From Gammaproteobacteria bacterium (GTDB lineage Bacteria > Pseudomonadota > Gammaproteobacteria > Pseudomonadales > Pseudohongiellaceae), in NCBI GenBank assembly GCA_026709135.1, contig JAPOTO010000194.1:1-41583 (forward strand): a stretch of 41,583 nucleotides of DNA, read 5' to 3'. A program made the position numbers and the translations under genes. The notes under the pieces were generated by a model, which did not search any database, had not been told where the DNA came from, and saw only the letters and a program-made list of their open reading frames with translations. This document shows, piece by piece, positions 9,946-19,120 of the stretch (position 1 is its first letter; every line of letters begins with the position of its first letter).

Positions 9946-11423
9946 GAAAGCCCCGATTCCACTTCAAACCCGATCTCGAAGCTGCGGCCCCAGGGGAAAA
10001 AGGCATTGCGGACTTCGGCGGATTGGATTGAATTGGCCCGCAACCATTCATTCGCCGCATGGCGGAAATGCGGTTTGGCCTCCTCCAATGTCCACGCGCC
10101 GGAGGCGATTTTCCGGCGAATGAGCTGGCGGTAGGCGGCTTGATAAAACACATCATCGATCAGGCGGATGAGCTTCAGTTTTGTGCCTGGAGCCGAAGTG
10201 CGGCCAAGGGGGGAAAGCTGGATTTGCGCGGCGACGGTGCCAAGGCTGTTGCTGGCCGTATTCCAGGCGCCATAGGCGATTATGTTGCCGAAATCCAAGC
10301 TGCTCAGCGCCAAGCCGACAAAGCCGGGATCGCCTCCGTTGGCATGGGCGAGGTCGGCAATCGCGATTTGCAGGCCACCGTCCCGCCACCGGCGCAAAGC
10401 CGCCATCCAAGCGGAATCGATTGGCTTTCGCACTTTGAGGGATTTTCCAAGGGCCCAGTCGCCCTGGGGTTGGTTCGCGGTGTGGATGGCCAAAACGAGA
10501 TCGGCGCCCTTGATATCCGAAGCGATATTGGCGCCCGCGGCGAGCAACTGGTTTTCAACGGCGGCGCCGATGGGTTGATCTTCATACCGGGGGATCATCG
10601 TCCCAGCATCTTCAGGGTGGTGCCAACTCAGATAGACCTTGCGGGGGCGGCGGTTTTCCAGGCGCGAAATCATCCGGGCGGCGAGCGTCCATGCCACTTC
10701 ATCCGCGCCGCAGTACATCTCCACTTTGTCCCGCAGCCCGGCATCGGCTATTTTCTTCTCGAGCCCCTGTCTTTCGGCGACATGGAAACCATGGGGCGCG
10801 TTGTCGTCCCGGGCGATGATGAGACGCTCGATGACGCCGCGCCGCGCAAAATCCAACATCGCCCCGGTTATCTTCAGATTGCGGGCCCGCGTCTCGACAT
10901 AATCGCGCTGGATATCGGCCGGTATTTTCAATCTCGCCTCCTTCGCCGCATGCCAATCCTTATCATTGCCATGGGTTCGATGCCTGTCGGCGTGATACGA
11001 CCATTTCCAGATCAGTTCGCCATAGCTGCTCCAATACGGTTTTTCCTCTTCATTGATGTTGCTGTCGGAAATGCGCAGGGTGGTCAGGAAGCCGTATATC
11101 GGCTTCGCCGGATGGATTCTGTTGAGTGTTTCGAGCCATTCGGCGCGAGCGAGAATCCCGCCCGCTGTCTCCGGGGAGATTCTGCTTGCGATCAGCCCGC
11201 CATACAGCAGCGTGTCCAGCGAAAGCACAAACCCATCGACTTCACCGGCCCGCTCGACAAGCCATTCACCGAGCCTGCCGTGGTTGGCGGATTGGCGGAA
11301 ATGGCCGAGCATGGATATCGGCGGAAGCGCGATATCCCAGTCGGCGAGTTGCGCAAGATACTGTAGTTGGCCACAGACAACAGGCCGCGCGTCAACTGGA
11401 AGCACAAGCAGCTTTCTTCTCAT
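9942..11423 (-). CDS. DUF4127 family protein of unknown function
   Basis: The 493-residue cytoplasmic protein has no signal peptide or membrane segment. I recognise the DUF4127 family from the N-terminal LPVDARPV, then SLDTLLYGGLIASR (about 68-81), RDDNAPHG in the middle, GADEVAWTLAARM, IADLAHANGGD and AYGAWNTASNSLG. Clusters of Asp, His and Asn in these motifs look like an active site. No reaction is established that I can name. The start overlaps the stop of the ABC ATPase gene by 4 bases, so it is the last gene of the glycan operon, and a role on the imported sugar (hydrolysis, deacetylation or isomerisation) is inferred only from that. Confidence 0.78.
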   Translation of the reverse strand: MRRKLLVLPVDARPVVCGQLQYLAQLADWDIALPPISMLGHFRQSANHGRLGEWLVERAGEVDGFVLSLDTLLYGGLIASRISPETAGGILARAEWLETLNRIHPAKPIYGFLTTLRISDSNINEEEKPYWSSYGELIWKWSYHADRHRTHGNDKDWHAAKEARLKIPADIQRDYVETRARNLKITGAMLDFARRGVIERLIIARDDNAPHGFHVAERQGLEKKIADAGLRDKVEMYCGADEVAWTLAARMISRLENRRPRKVYLSWHHPEDAGTMIPRYEDQPIGAAVENQLLAAGANIASDIKGADLVLAIHTANQPQGDWALGKSLKVRKPIDSAWMAALRRWRDGGLQIAIADLAHANGGDPGFVGLALSSLDFGNIIAYGAWNTASNSLGTVAAQIQLSPLGRTSAPGTKLKLIRLIDDVFYQAAYRQLIRRKIASGAWTLEEAKPHFRHAANEWLRANSIQSAEVRNAFFPWGRSFEIGFEVESGLS

Positions 11424-12514
11424 TTCAGCGTTTGTCGTTTGCCCAGGCGCTCCCCCCGCGCATCAAAGAAATGCAGCTGGTCCTCGGCCAAACCGATGCG
11501 CACATGGTCGCCGGGCTGATGTTTTTGTCCTTCGCTCAACGCGATGCGGAACTCATCGCCGCCCACCCGGCCGAAATAATTGGTGCCCGCCCCGACATGT
11601 TCAACAAAATCAACGAGCATCTCGAATCGCGCGCCCCGGGCTTGTTGATCGGGGGAAACGCTCTCCGGCCTTATTCCGACCGAAACCTTCTCGCCAACTT
11701 CGACCGCGCCGGAAAGAACGCCGAGTGGAATCCTGGCCATTGAATCAAGCCGCACAAAGATGCCGCCATCGTCAACGACGGTGCCCTGCAGAATGTTGAT
11801 CTTCGGGTAACCCATGAACTCGGCGACAAACACATTCCGCGGCCTGCGATAGATCTCATGGGGCGTCCCGACTTGTTCGATGCGGCCGTTGCGCAGCACG
11901 ACGATTCGGTCAGCGAGGGTCATGGCTTCCACTTGGTCGTGGGTCACGTAGATCATTGTGTTGTCGAGCTCGCGATGCAAAGCGGCGATTTCAGCGCGCA
12001 TCGACACGCGAAGTTCCGCATCGAGATTGGATAACGGCTCGTCGAACAAGAACACTTTGGGCTGCTGCACCAACGCCCGGCCGATCGCCACGCGCTGACA
12101 TTGGCCACCCGACAGTTGCGAGGGCTTTCGGTGCAAGTAATCTTCAAGCCTGAGCATATCGACGGCGCGTTCAACACGGCGGGCAATGTCTTCGGCGGGG
12201 TGCCCGGTCATCCTCAAGCCAAAACTCAGATTCTGCGCCGCGGTCATATGCGGATACAGCGCATACGATTGAAATACCATCGCCACTTCCCGCTTGCCCG
12301 CCGGGAGCGTGGTGACATCCGCTTTGTCAAACAGGATGTTTCCCGAGGAAACCTCTTCCAGCCCCGCAATCAGCCGCAGCAATGTTGACTTTCCGCAGCC
12401 GGACGGCCCCACAAAGACAATAAATTCTCCGCTGGCGATCTCCAAATCCATGTCATGGACCACAGCTTCGGAGCCGTAAACCTTGTTGACGCCTGTCAGC
12501 GATATGGATGTCAC
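11420..12514 (-). CDS. Sugar ABC transporter ATP-binding protein (MalK/UgpC type)
   Basis: Cytoplasmic ATPase, expected to act as a homodimer with the two permeases encoded upstream in the operon. It has 364 residues. Motifs are Walker A GPSGCGKS (36-43), the Q-loop in FQSYALYPHM, signature LSGGQ (134-138), Walker B VFLFDEP (154-160) and the switch His in YVTHDQ. The C-terminal third is the MOP/TOBE domain typical of carbohydrate importers. The residue after LSGGQ is Cys where most relatives have Arg (LSGGQCQRV), a mild oddity. The distance to the GH38 gene upstream is 27 bases. Confidence 0.94.
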   Translation of the reverse strand: MTSISLTGVNKVYGSEAVVHDMDLEIASGEFIVFVGPSGCGKSTLLRLIAGLEEVSSGNILFDKADVTTLPAGKREVAMVFQSYALYPHMTAAQNLSFGLRMTGHPAEDIARRVERAVDMLRLEDYLHRKPSQLSGGQCQRVAIGRALVQQPKVFLFDEPLSNLDAELRVSMRAEIAALHRELDNTMIYVTHDQVEAMTLADRIVVLRNGRIEQVGTPHEIYRRPRNVFVAEFMGYPKINILQGTVVDDGGIFVRLDSMARIPLGVLSGAVEVGEKVSVGIRPESVSPDQQARGARFEMLVDFVEHVGAGTNYFGRVGGDEFRIALSEGQKHQPGDHVRIGLAEDQLHFFDARGERLGKRQTLK

Positions 12515-12541
12515 GGGTTCATCCCCCTCAAGGCCCGGGCA

Positions 12542-15097
12542 TCATCGTAGAATGCGCAAGGTGGCGATATCATCCGGCGCCACAGTGTTTGATTGGTCTT
12601 GCAGTTCAGCGCCGGCGAGCGAAACCCGCTTCGGAGAGCCTCCCGACAAATCATACGATTGTTTGTCGCCGGTTGGATTGAACAGTCGAATTTCCACGCC
12701 TTCATCCACTTGGCGGCATGATGAAACCAGCAATTCCCGGGCATCGAGTTCCAATGGCCGCTGCGTGACCGCGCCACCGCCCTTCAAGAAAAGCACTGGC
12801 CGGCGGAATGCTTCGGCGACATCGAGGGACAAACGATTTTCAGCGCGCTTGCCGACCGAAAACAGAAACTGGAATTCGTCTTCCCCGATACACTGCGCCT
12901 CGGGTGTTTCCAAATCGGGCCCGGCGCCCGCACTCCGGGTGATGAGGTCCCGGCGCGACAGCCAGCCCACCGAGCGAATCAGCGTCAATGCCAACACGTC
13001 CATCCCGGCCTGTTCCAAGATTTCGTACTCCTGCATGGCGCGATGAACAATACTGAACTTTCCCGCCTGAACGAGGGAATGCGACGGGTTCACGCTCACG
13101 CGCGCCTCGGATGTCGGGGGGGATGCCTGGCGCTCTTGATACACTACCGGCCGCTCAATCAACGAAAATGCGGAATCACTGACCGTCTTCGCGATTTTTT
13201 CGCCAAGCGGCGCCAACAATCTCAATCTGTGATCCTTCGCCCTGTTCATCCACTTCAGGCTTGCGCGGGCAAAAGGTTCGCCATTGAGCAGGCGTATCCG
13301 CAGCAAGCCATGGGAAGTGACTTCATTTTCGCTGGCACCACTGCGATCCGCATTCAGTGATGCGGGTTGGGGCAGGCGGAATTCGAGTTCCAATTCAGCC
13401 CCTTTGCTTTGGAGCGCCCGGGTGCGCGCGCCTGTGATCTCCGCCCTCGCCAACCAAGGCGTGGCCGGCGGGGAATAGTTGTAGGTATCGCCGGCGTCGC
13501 CTTCGGAGACAATCGAAAACGCGGCCTCGACAAAATCCCCGCAGCGGATGTTCTCGATTCGGATTCCCTCTGCCAACAAGCTGATCGAAAGCCAATCGTT
13601 CGCGATGGTGGCTGCCGCCTTTTTTTCACTACTCGATGGTGGAGCTTGTGGGGACGCGCCAGCGCGGTCCTTCTTGGAGAACCGCAAGACGCTGCTTTCC
13701 CAGCCGCCCAGGTTCAATCTAACGAAAATTTCATAGCGGTGGCCACCCGTTCGATCCGGGAAATCGTCAACCGGAGACACAAAAGAGCTATCCGCCTCGC
13801 AATGGCACAAGACTGTCTCAAGCGATCGGCCGGCATGATCCTCAACCTTGATTTCAGCGGCTTTTTCGCCCGCAAGGAAGATGAGGGCGCGGTGCCACCC
13901 GGAACGTGGCTTGACCGAGGGGTTGAAAGCCGTCATTAGCGAATCATCCGCGAACGGTGATGGCGCCCCCGGTTGGTTGGCAAAAGCGCTGCTGAAGCCA
14001 AGTTGCTCGCAGACGAGCGCCTCCAATGCATCGAGCCGATCCTGTATCCGCCTGAAGCGGACGATCATTTCCTGGTGCACCTCGTCAATGCTGCATCCGC
14101 AGATGGAATCATGCGCATGTTGTTGGAGCAGCAGCTTCCAGGTTTTGCGCAAATACTTGTGAGGATAGCTGTCCTTCAAATCGGCGGCCGCGAGCAATGG
14201 CTCTATCTGGCCGCAAAGCCTGTCTTCCGCCTCTTGGTTGACCCGCTTCAGATAACGCCGTGTCGACAACACATCCGGCAAAACAAAAGCGTTGGTGTTT
14301 TCGCGCAATTCCCCAGTCAGTGCGGGATGTGGCTGCGCGCCACCGGCAAGCCGTTCGGCCACATACTCTCGAAAGGTCGCAGGCTTGATGCGGTATTTGT
14401 CCTGCGCCGAGTTGAAATGGTTGACCCGGTCTTGCAAGTTTCCCGGCGGCGCCAAGTGGTCGCCACCTTGGGTCAGCAGCAACGGTTCCCGATCCCCCGC
14501 CTCCGCCAAAGCATCCAAGTGCCGGGTAACCGCCTCGACATACGCGACCTTGGAAAAAGGGTGTTGATAGTATCCTTCTCGCAAAAAGATGCAGTTTACA
14601 CTTTCACCATTTGGTGAACGCCATTGAAAAACATCATCATCGATATCAATGCCTCTCCATACCACCGCTGTATCGATCTCAAAACCGTTGAAAATTTGTG
14701 GCATTTGCGCGATGTGGCCGAACGTGTCAGGCAAGTAGCCAATAAAAGAACTTTCGCCATATTTTTGGGCGATGCGAATACCTTCTTCCAAATTGCGGAT
14801 CAACGATTCGCCAGAGCACAAGAATTCATCCGGCATTACATACCAAGGGCCAATATTTATCCGGCCCTCTCCAATATATAGGATGACCGCCTCGGCAATA
14901 CATTCTTCACAGTTTTCCAGAAGATCCTCGAGTGCCGCGACTTGTCCATCAAATAGAAACTTGTTGATTTGGTTTGTTTTCAGCCCATCGATTATCGATG
15001 GAAAAATTCTTGCGAGCCTCGCCGTATATGTCTCATTAGTGAAGTACCATTCCCGATCCCAATGGGTGTGGACAACAACAGATGCGGTTTTTGTCAT
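12542..15097 (-). CDS. GH38 alpha-mannosidase, MngB-like
   Basis: Glycoside hydrolase family 38 retaining alpha-mannosidase, 851 residues. The zinc site is HTHWDREW (ligands H12 and D14), the nucleophile Asp lies in GYLPDTFGH (D124), and a further zinc His is expected in HAHDSICGC. The order NIGPWYVMPDEFLCSGES...RNL then GYLPD...NGF...WRG closely follows what I know of E. coli MngB (mannosylglycerate hydrolase) and streptococcal GH38. No signal peptide is present, so it should act in the cytoplasm on imported sugar. ATG 15097 is chosen because it leads directly into the catalytic motif; upstream codons run into the permease gene. Known GH38 substrates are alpha-mannosides. An alpha-linked ManNAc substrate is possible given nanE nearby but is inference. 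Confidence 0.93.
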   Translation of the reverse strand: MTKTASVVVHTHWDREWYFTNETYTARLARIFPSIIDGLKTNQINKFLFDGQVAALEDLLENCEECIAEAVILYIGEGRINIGPWYVMPDEFLCSGESLIRNLEEGIRIAQKYGESSFIGYLPDTFGHIAQMPQIFNGFEIDTAVVWRGIDIDDDVFQWRSPNGESVNCIFLREGYYQHPFSKVAYVEAVTRHLDALAEAGDREPLLLTQGGDHLAPPGNLQDRVNHFNSAQDKYRIKPATFREYVAERLAGGAQPHPALTGELRENTNAFVLPDVLSTRRYLKRVNQEAEDRLCGQIEPLLAAADLKDSYPHKYLRKTWKLLLQQHAHDSICGCSIDEVHQEMIVRFRRIQDRLDALEALVCEQLGFSSAFANQPGAPSPFADDSLMTAFNPSVKPRSGWHRALIFLAGEKAAEIKVEDHAGRSLETVLCHCEADSSFVSPVDDFPDRTGGHRYEIFVRLNLGGWESSVLRFSKKDRAGASPQAPPSSSEKKAAATIANDWLSISLLAEGIRIENIRCGDFVEAAFSIVSEGDAGDTYNYSPPATPWLARAEITGARTRALQSKGAELELEFRLPQPASLNADRSGASENEVTSHGLLRIRLLNGEPFARASLKWMNRAKDHRLRLLAPLGEKIAKTVSDSAFSLIERPVVYQERQASPPTSEARVSVNPSHSLVQAGKFSIVHRAMQEYEILEQAGMDVLALTLIRSVGWLSRRDLITRSAGAGPDLETPEAQCIGEDEFQFLFSVGKRAENRLSLDVAEAFRRPVLFLKGGGAVTQRPLELDARELLVSSCRQVDEGVEIRLFNPTGDKQSYDLSGGSPKRVSLAGAELQDQSNTVAPDDIATLRILR

Positions 15098-15102
15098 GGC
15101 AT

Positions 15103-15990
15103 CTACCCTTTTACAGCGCCTTTCAGCGCACCCGAGATAAAAAATCTCTGGCTGAACAGGAAAACCACGATTGTGGGAATGATAGACAAAATGGCGCCTG
15201 CGGCAACAAGCCGCCAATCCTTGGCGAATGCTCCGGCAAGCCTGTTTACACCAAGTGGGAGAGTGAACTTTGTTTGGTCATCGATAATAATCAACGGCCA
15301 GAGAAAATCACCCCACACACCAATGAATGTAAACACCGCGAGCGTCGCCAGCGCGGGTTTGACCAGTGGCAACATAACGTGCCACCAAATTTGCAAGCGG
15401 TTTACTCCTTCCATGAGCGCTGATTCCTCCAATTGATGCGGTATTGTCAAAAAAGACTGTCGCATAAGGAAAACGCCAAAAGCGGTGCAAGCATGTGGAA
15501 TGATCAGGCCAAGAAACGTGTTGTTCAGCCCCAAGTTGACCGCAATGCTGTACAGCGGAATCATCATTAGCTGGAAGGGCAGAATCATCGTGCTGATCAG
15601 TGTGAGGAAGATGACATTTTTCCCCCGGAAAGACATGCGCGCCAGCGGATAGGCCGCGAGTGAGCAAAAAACCAAATTGCACGAAACCGCAATTGCGGCC
15701 ACGAAAACGCTATTTGCGAAGTAGGTCAAAAATGGCAATGCATCGAAGACACGGACAAAATTCTCCAATGTCGGCGAGTGGGGTATGAATTCGGGTGGAT
15801 ACTGGAATATATTTTCCGAACCCGATTTCATCGCCGTCGACAGCAACCAGAGAAAAGGCCCAATGAAAACGCAAGCTACCAATATAAGGATAACGTACCG
15901 CAAAAACATCCGGCTTGCGGATACCATGTTTTCCCGGCTTCGGTGAAACACGATGTGTTCGTAGGATGACCGGATATTGGGGGGAGGCAT
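15103..15990 (-). CDS. Sugar ABC transporter permease, MalG family
   Basis: Inner-membrane permease of about 295 residues with six hydrophobic helices. The first is near 22-43 (YVILILVACVFIGPFLWLL). The cytoplasmic EAA-type loop that meets the ATPase appears as EESALMEGVNRLQIWWHVMLPL-like sequence at about 190-210, with the usual Gly and Pro kept. I start at ATG 15990 because GAGGTGA lies at good distance upstream. A GTG at 16017 would overlap the previous permease by 23 bases. It precedes the GH38 gene by 5 bases. Confidence 0.92.
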   Translation of the reverse strand: MPPPNIRSSYEHIVFHRSRENMVSASRMFLRYVILILVACVFIGPFLWLLSTAMKSGSENIFQYPPEFIPHSPTLENFVRVFDALPFLTYFANSVFVAAIAVSCNLVFCSLAAYPLARMSFRGKNVIFLTLISTMILPFQLMMIPLYSIAVNLGLNNTFLGLIIPHACTAFGVFLMRQSFLTIPHQLEESALMEGVNRLQIWWHVMLPLVKPALATLAVFTFIGVWGDFLWPLIIIDDQTKFTLPLGVNRLAGAFAKDWRLVAAGAILSIIPTIVVFLFSQRFFISGALKGAVKG

Positions 15991-15994
15991 ACCG

Positions 15995-16861
15995 TCACCT
16001 CGCAGGGGTGGTGTCACGGAGAAGCATGAGATTGAAAATCGAAAACAGGAATGTTATGGCAAAAAGCGCGATACCAGCCGCCGAGGCGTAGCCCATATCG
16101 AATTCAATGAAAGCATTTTGGTACACGAAGAAAACAAGGGTTTCAGTTTGGCTCAATGGGCCGCCATTGGTCATAATAAACACTTCCTCAAATACTTTCA
16201 TTGCCGCGATTGAAGAGATTACCGCAACAAGGGCTATGTATGGCCTGAGCATTGGAATCGTTATAAAGATGGTTTGCCTGAAGCGGCTTACGCCTTGCAG
16301 TTCAGCGGTTTCATAGAGCGCCTTTGGAATAGACTGTAGCCCGGCAAGATAGATGACCATGTAAAAACCCATGCCGCTCCAAATCGTCACCACCATGACG
16401 GCAAAAAGCGACGACGCGGGAGTCGCGAGCCAAGCGACCGGTTCGTTGAGAAGTCCGAGCCGCTCAAGAATGAAATTCAGCACGCCGTTCTCTTCGTAGA
16501 CCCACTTCCACATAAGCCCGGTCACGACCAGTGATGTCACCACAGGCAAGTAATAAATCGCGCGGAAAACTGAAATTCCGCGCAGCTTCCGGTTTACCAG
16601 CACCGCCAGGAAAATTGGCGCCAAGGACAATATGGGCACCACAACCACGAGATACAGGAGGCTATTCAGCAATGCATTCCAGAAAAATGGGTCTTGGATC
16701 AGCCTTCGGTACTGGTCGAACCCCACGAAATGAGCCTCTTCAATCATGTTGTATTGGCTGAAGCTGATCAAGAGCGCGATGATCATGGGCAGCAGGACGA
16801 ATATCCCGATGATGAGCATCGCGGGGGTCAAAAAAGCGTAGGGGGCGAACTTAGGAAACAT
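15995..16861 (-). CDS. Sugar ABC transporter permease, MalF/UgpA family
   Basis: The second permease of the importer, about 288 residues, begins FPKFAPYAFLTPAMLIIGIFVLLP, the usual opening of UgpA/LacF-type permeases. It has six predicted helices and an EAA-type loop (ETAELQGVSRFRQTIFITIPML region, about 195-215). ATG 16861 overlaps the end of the ROK kinase gene by 11 bases. A TTG at 16882 would add seven basic residues and is possible. It pairs with the following MalG-family gene. Confidence 0.92.
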   Translation of the reverse strand: MFPKFAPYAFLTPAMLIIGIFVLLPMIIALLISFSQYNMIEEAHFVGFDQYRRLIQDPFFWNALLNSLLYLVVVVPILSLAPIFLAVLVNRKLRGISVFRAIYYLPVVTSLVVTGLMWKWVYEENGVLNFILERLGLLNEPVAWLATPASSLFAVMVVTIWSGMGFYMVIYLAGLQSIPKALYETAELQGVSRFRQTIFITIPMLRPYIALVAVISSIAAMKVFEEVFIMTNGGPLSQTETLVFFVYQNAFIEFDMGYASAAGIALFAITFLFSIFNLMLLRDTTPAR

Positions 16862-17846
16862 CTTCTCGATCCGCCGCTTCAAGCGTCTCCCAAGCCATCA
16901 ATCCCGCGCCAACCATGGCGGCGTCGTTTCCCAGGGTGGCGGGCCTGACATCCATCTCCCGATGCAGGCGGAATTGGCGATTGATGCTGATCAGTGCTTG
17001 CGAAAAGTCCGCCCACCATGCCTCTTTCGCTTCGATCATTCCGCCGCCAATAATGATTGTTTCAGGATCATAATTCCACTGTATGTTATGACAGGTGATC
17101 GCCAGCAGCCGGGCCCATCGGGACAGGGCCGCCCGGGCAACATCACTCGAAGGCATTGCGGAAATGACCGAATGGCCGTCCGGGAACCGTGCGGCCGGGT
17201 CCGCTTGATGGCCGCATTCTTGCAAAACCTGCCGCGCCAGCGTGGCAAGGCCGCTTCCCGACAGATAGGTTTCCAGTTTCCGCCATTCATCCGGGCTTGT
17301 CGCCACGCCAACGAGAGTCTGCCCGAAATGCCCAGACAGCGCGCTGGCACCCTCGCGCACACGGCCATTCGCGTATATGGCGCCGCCAAGCCCGGTGCCC
17401 AGGGCCAGCAGAACGACATCGCCGCGTTCGAGCGATTGCCTGCGCACTTCGGCGTGCAGCGCGCAGTTGCCGTCGTTGTCGACAACCACATGCCGCGCGC
17501 GCCCGGGGGTTTGCCCGGGGGTCTGCATTAGCGCGAGCATGGACTCAAAGGACTTTTTGATTTCAAAGCCGTGCCAGCCCGGCATGAAATCGGCTGACGA
17601 GCGGATGACGCCCTGTGCCTTGTCCACCGCCCCGCTGGTCGCCACGCCCGCGCCGGGGATTTGGTCGATCTGGTTTCGCCCAAGCATAGCGCGGATGAGG
17701 CCCTGGGCTGTTGCCAGAATTCCGGCTGGCCCTTCATTCGCGCAGGAAGCCCCTTCCAATTGATCGACGATCTCGCCCGATGGCGCAATCAAACCGGACT
17801 TCAGTTTGGTTCCGCCTATATCACAGGCGATCACGCAGCGGTTCAT
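16851..17846 (-). CDS. ROK family sugar kinase, candidate N-acetylmannosamine kinase
   Basis: Cytoplasmic sugar kinase of 331 residues. The ATP phosphate loop is DIGGTK (9-14), the catalytic Asp is in DNDGNCALHAE, and the ROK signature region LGTGLGGAIYANG is followed by a conserved GH. The usual zinc-binding CxCGxxGC motif that follows GH in most ROK kinases is absent: the sequence passes from GHFGQTLV to LETYLSGSGLA without cysteines. Adjacent nanE suggests ManNAc is the substrate (NanK role), but glucose, mannose or GlcNAc cannot be excluded. Its start overlaps the binding-protein gene by 4 bases. Confidence 0.86.
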   Translation of the reverse strand: MNRCVIACDIGGTKLKSGLIAPSGEIVDQLEGASCANEGPAGILATAQGLIRAMLGRNQIDQIPGAGVATSGAVDKAQGVIRSSADFMPGWHGFEIKKSFESMLALMQTPGQTPGRARHVVVDNDGNCALHAEVRRQSLERGDVVLLALGTGLGGAIYANGRVREGASALSGHFGQTLVGVATSPDEWRKLETYLSGSGLATLARQVLQECGHQADPAARFPDGHSVISAMPSSDVARAALSRWARLLAITCHNIQWNYDPETIIIGGGMIEAKEAWWADFSQALISINRQFRLHREMDVRPATLGNDAAMVGAGLMAWETLEAADREDVS

Positions 17847-19114
17847 TTCCCCGACCGCGAGATATTCTTCCAGTCGCTGATCAGCCTGTCTGTGGCATCT
17901 TCCCGAGAAAGTTCGCCAAGCATGGCGCGGTGCGTGTGCAGGATGAAAGCGGTGCGGAGCCTCGAGTAGTTTTCAAGCGGGGGCAGCAGCACATCGCCCC
18001 GCCGAATTTGCGCAATGGAAAAGGCTCTCGCCATTTCGTACTTGTCATTCTGGTCGACAACTTGAAAGAATTCGTTTTGCAAACTCCGCAATGTCGATGG
18101 CAGTATTGGAACCTCTTTCGCCATTTCGATTTGCTTTTCGGGCGAACTCATAAATGCGACAAAATCAAACGCATCCCGCGGATATCGTGTTTGTTTGGGA
18201 ACAACCAGATTCATCGCGGCAATATTTGTCCGCCCTTCATCCGCATTGGGATGAGGCTTTACAACAATATCCTCCATCAACTGTGGAGAATTGATCTCGA
18301 TTGTCCGCAGCATTTGCATACCAGTGAGCAACATCGCCAACTCCCCGGATTGAAAGAGGTCAATTGCCTTTTGGTGTCCCTCTATCAATACCGAAGGTGG
18401 AACGGAGCCGCTTTCATAGAGATCGGAATAATAGCGGAGCAATCTATCGATAGATGCATTCGATAAACCATAGCCTGGGAGGTCATTGCTTATTTCGCCG
18501 CCGAGAAGAACATAGTTCTCCATGGCCTCGCCACCATCGAAACTGGGGAAGTACGTGTACTTGCCTATCGATTCCTGGATTTGCGCGCCTATCTTGGGAA
18601 TTTCCTCAAGCGAATCAGGATAGGGTGCCCCGGCTTGTTCGAATATGGCCTGATTGTAGATTGCGATAGTCGCTGAAAGATACCAAGGCACTCCGAAATA
18701 TTTGCCATCCAAGCGGTTGGAATCCCATACAGCCGGATGGTACGTGGCAATGGTCTCTGGGCTCAGGAAAGATGTTGGGTCTTCGAGTGCGTTGAATTCC
18801 GCCAATTTTGATGAAAACTGGGGATTCAGATTGGCGATGTCTGGAGCAGTTCCAGCGGCGACGGAAGCAAGCAGCTTGCGCTCCATATCCGCCCAGGCCA
18901 CATCAACCCATTTTACTGTGATTCCAGGATTCTGCTGTTCATATTCCGCAATTGAAGAGAGTATGTATTCGTCCAAGATTGGAGACAATTGCATTGTCCA
19001 GAATTCGATTTCGGTCTTGTCCGAAATCTCATCCGGCGGTTCTTTGTTTGCTTGCCACAACAATGCCAAGATCAGCACAGAACCGGCAATCGCGGCAAGG
19101 CGTTTGGGGGTCAT
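17843..19114 (-). CDS. Extracellular sugar-binding protein (family 1 solute-binding)
   Basis: Periplasmic component that delivers sugar to the importer, 423 residues. It shows the family 1 pattern IEFWTMQLSP...YILSSIAEYEQQNPGITVKWVDV and later GTAPDIANL. A hydrophobic helix at about 6-20 (LAAIAGSVLILALLW) serves for export, but I see neither a lipobox Cys nor a clear AxA cleavage site, so it may stay membrane-anchored. It lies 6 bases after nanE and overlaps the ROK gene by 4 bases, consistent with one transcript. The ligand is not readable from sequence. Confidence 0.9.
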   Translation of the reverse strand: MTPKRLAAIAGSVLILALLWQANKEPPDEISDKTEIEFWTMQLSPILDEYILSSIAEYEQQNPGITVKWVDVAWADMERKLLASVAAGTAPDIANLNPQFSSKLAEFNALEDPTSFLSPETIATYHPAVWDSNRLDGKYFGVPWYLSATIAIYNQAIFEQAGAPYPDSLEEIPKIGAQIQESIGKYTYFPSFDGGEAMENYVLLGGEISNDLPGYGLSNASIDRLLRYYSDLYESGSVPPSVLIEGHQKAIDLFQSGELAMLLTGMQMLRTIEINSPQLMEDIVVKPHPNADEGRTNIAAMNLVVPKQTRYPRDAFDFVAFMSSPEKQIEMAKEVPILPSTLRSLQNEFFQVVDQNDKYEMARAFSIAQIRRGDVLLPPLENYSRLRTAFILHTHRAMLGELSREDATDRLISDWKNISRSGK

Positions 19115-19120
19115 CGAACG

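Noticed and set aside
10059..11366. 435-codon + strand frame opposite the DUF4127 gene
   Set aside because: The - strand frame has family motifs and operon coupling; this one has neither.
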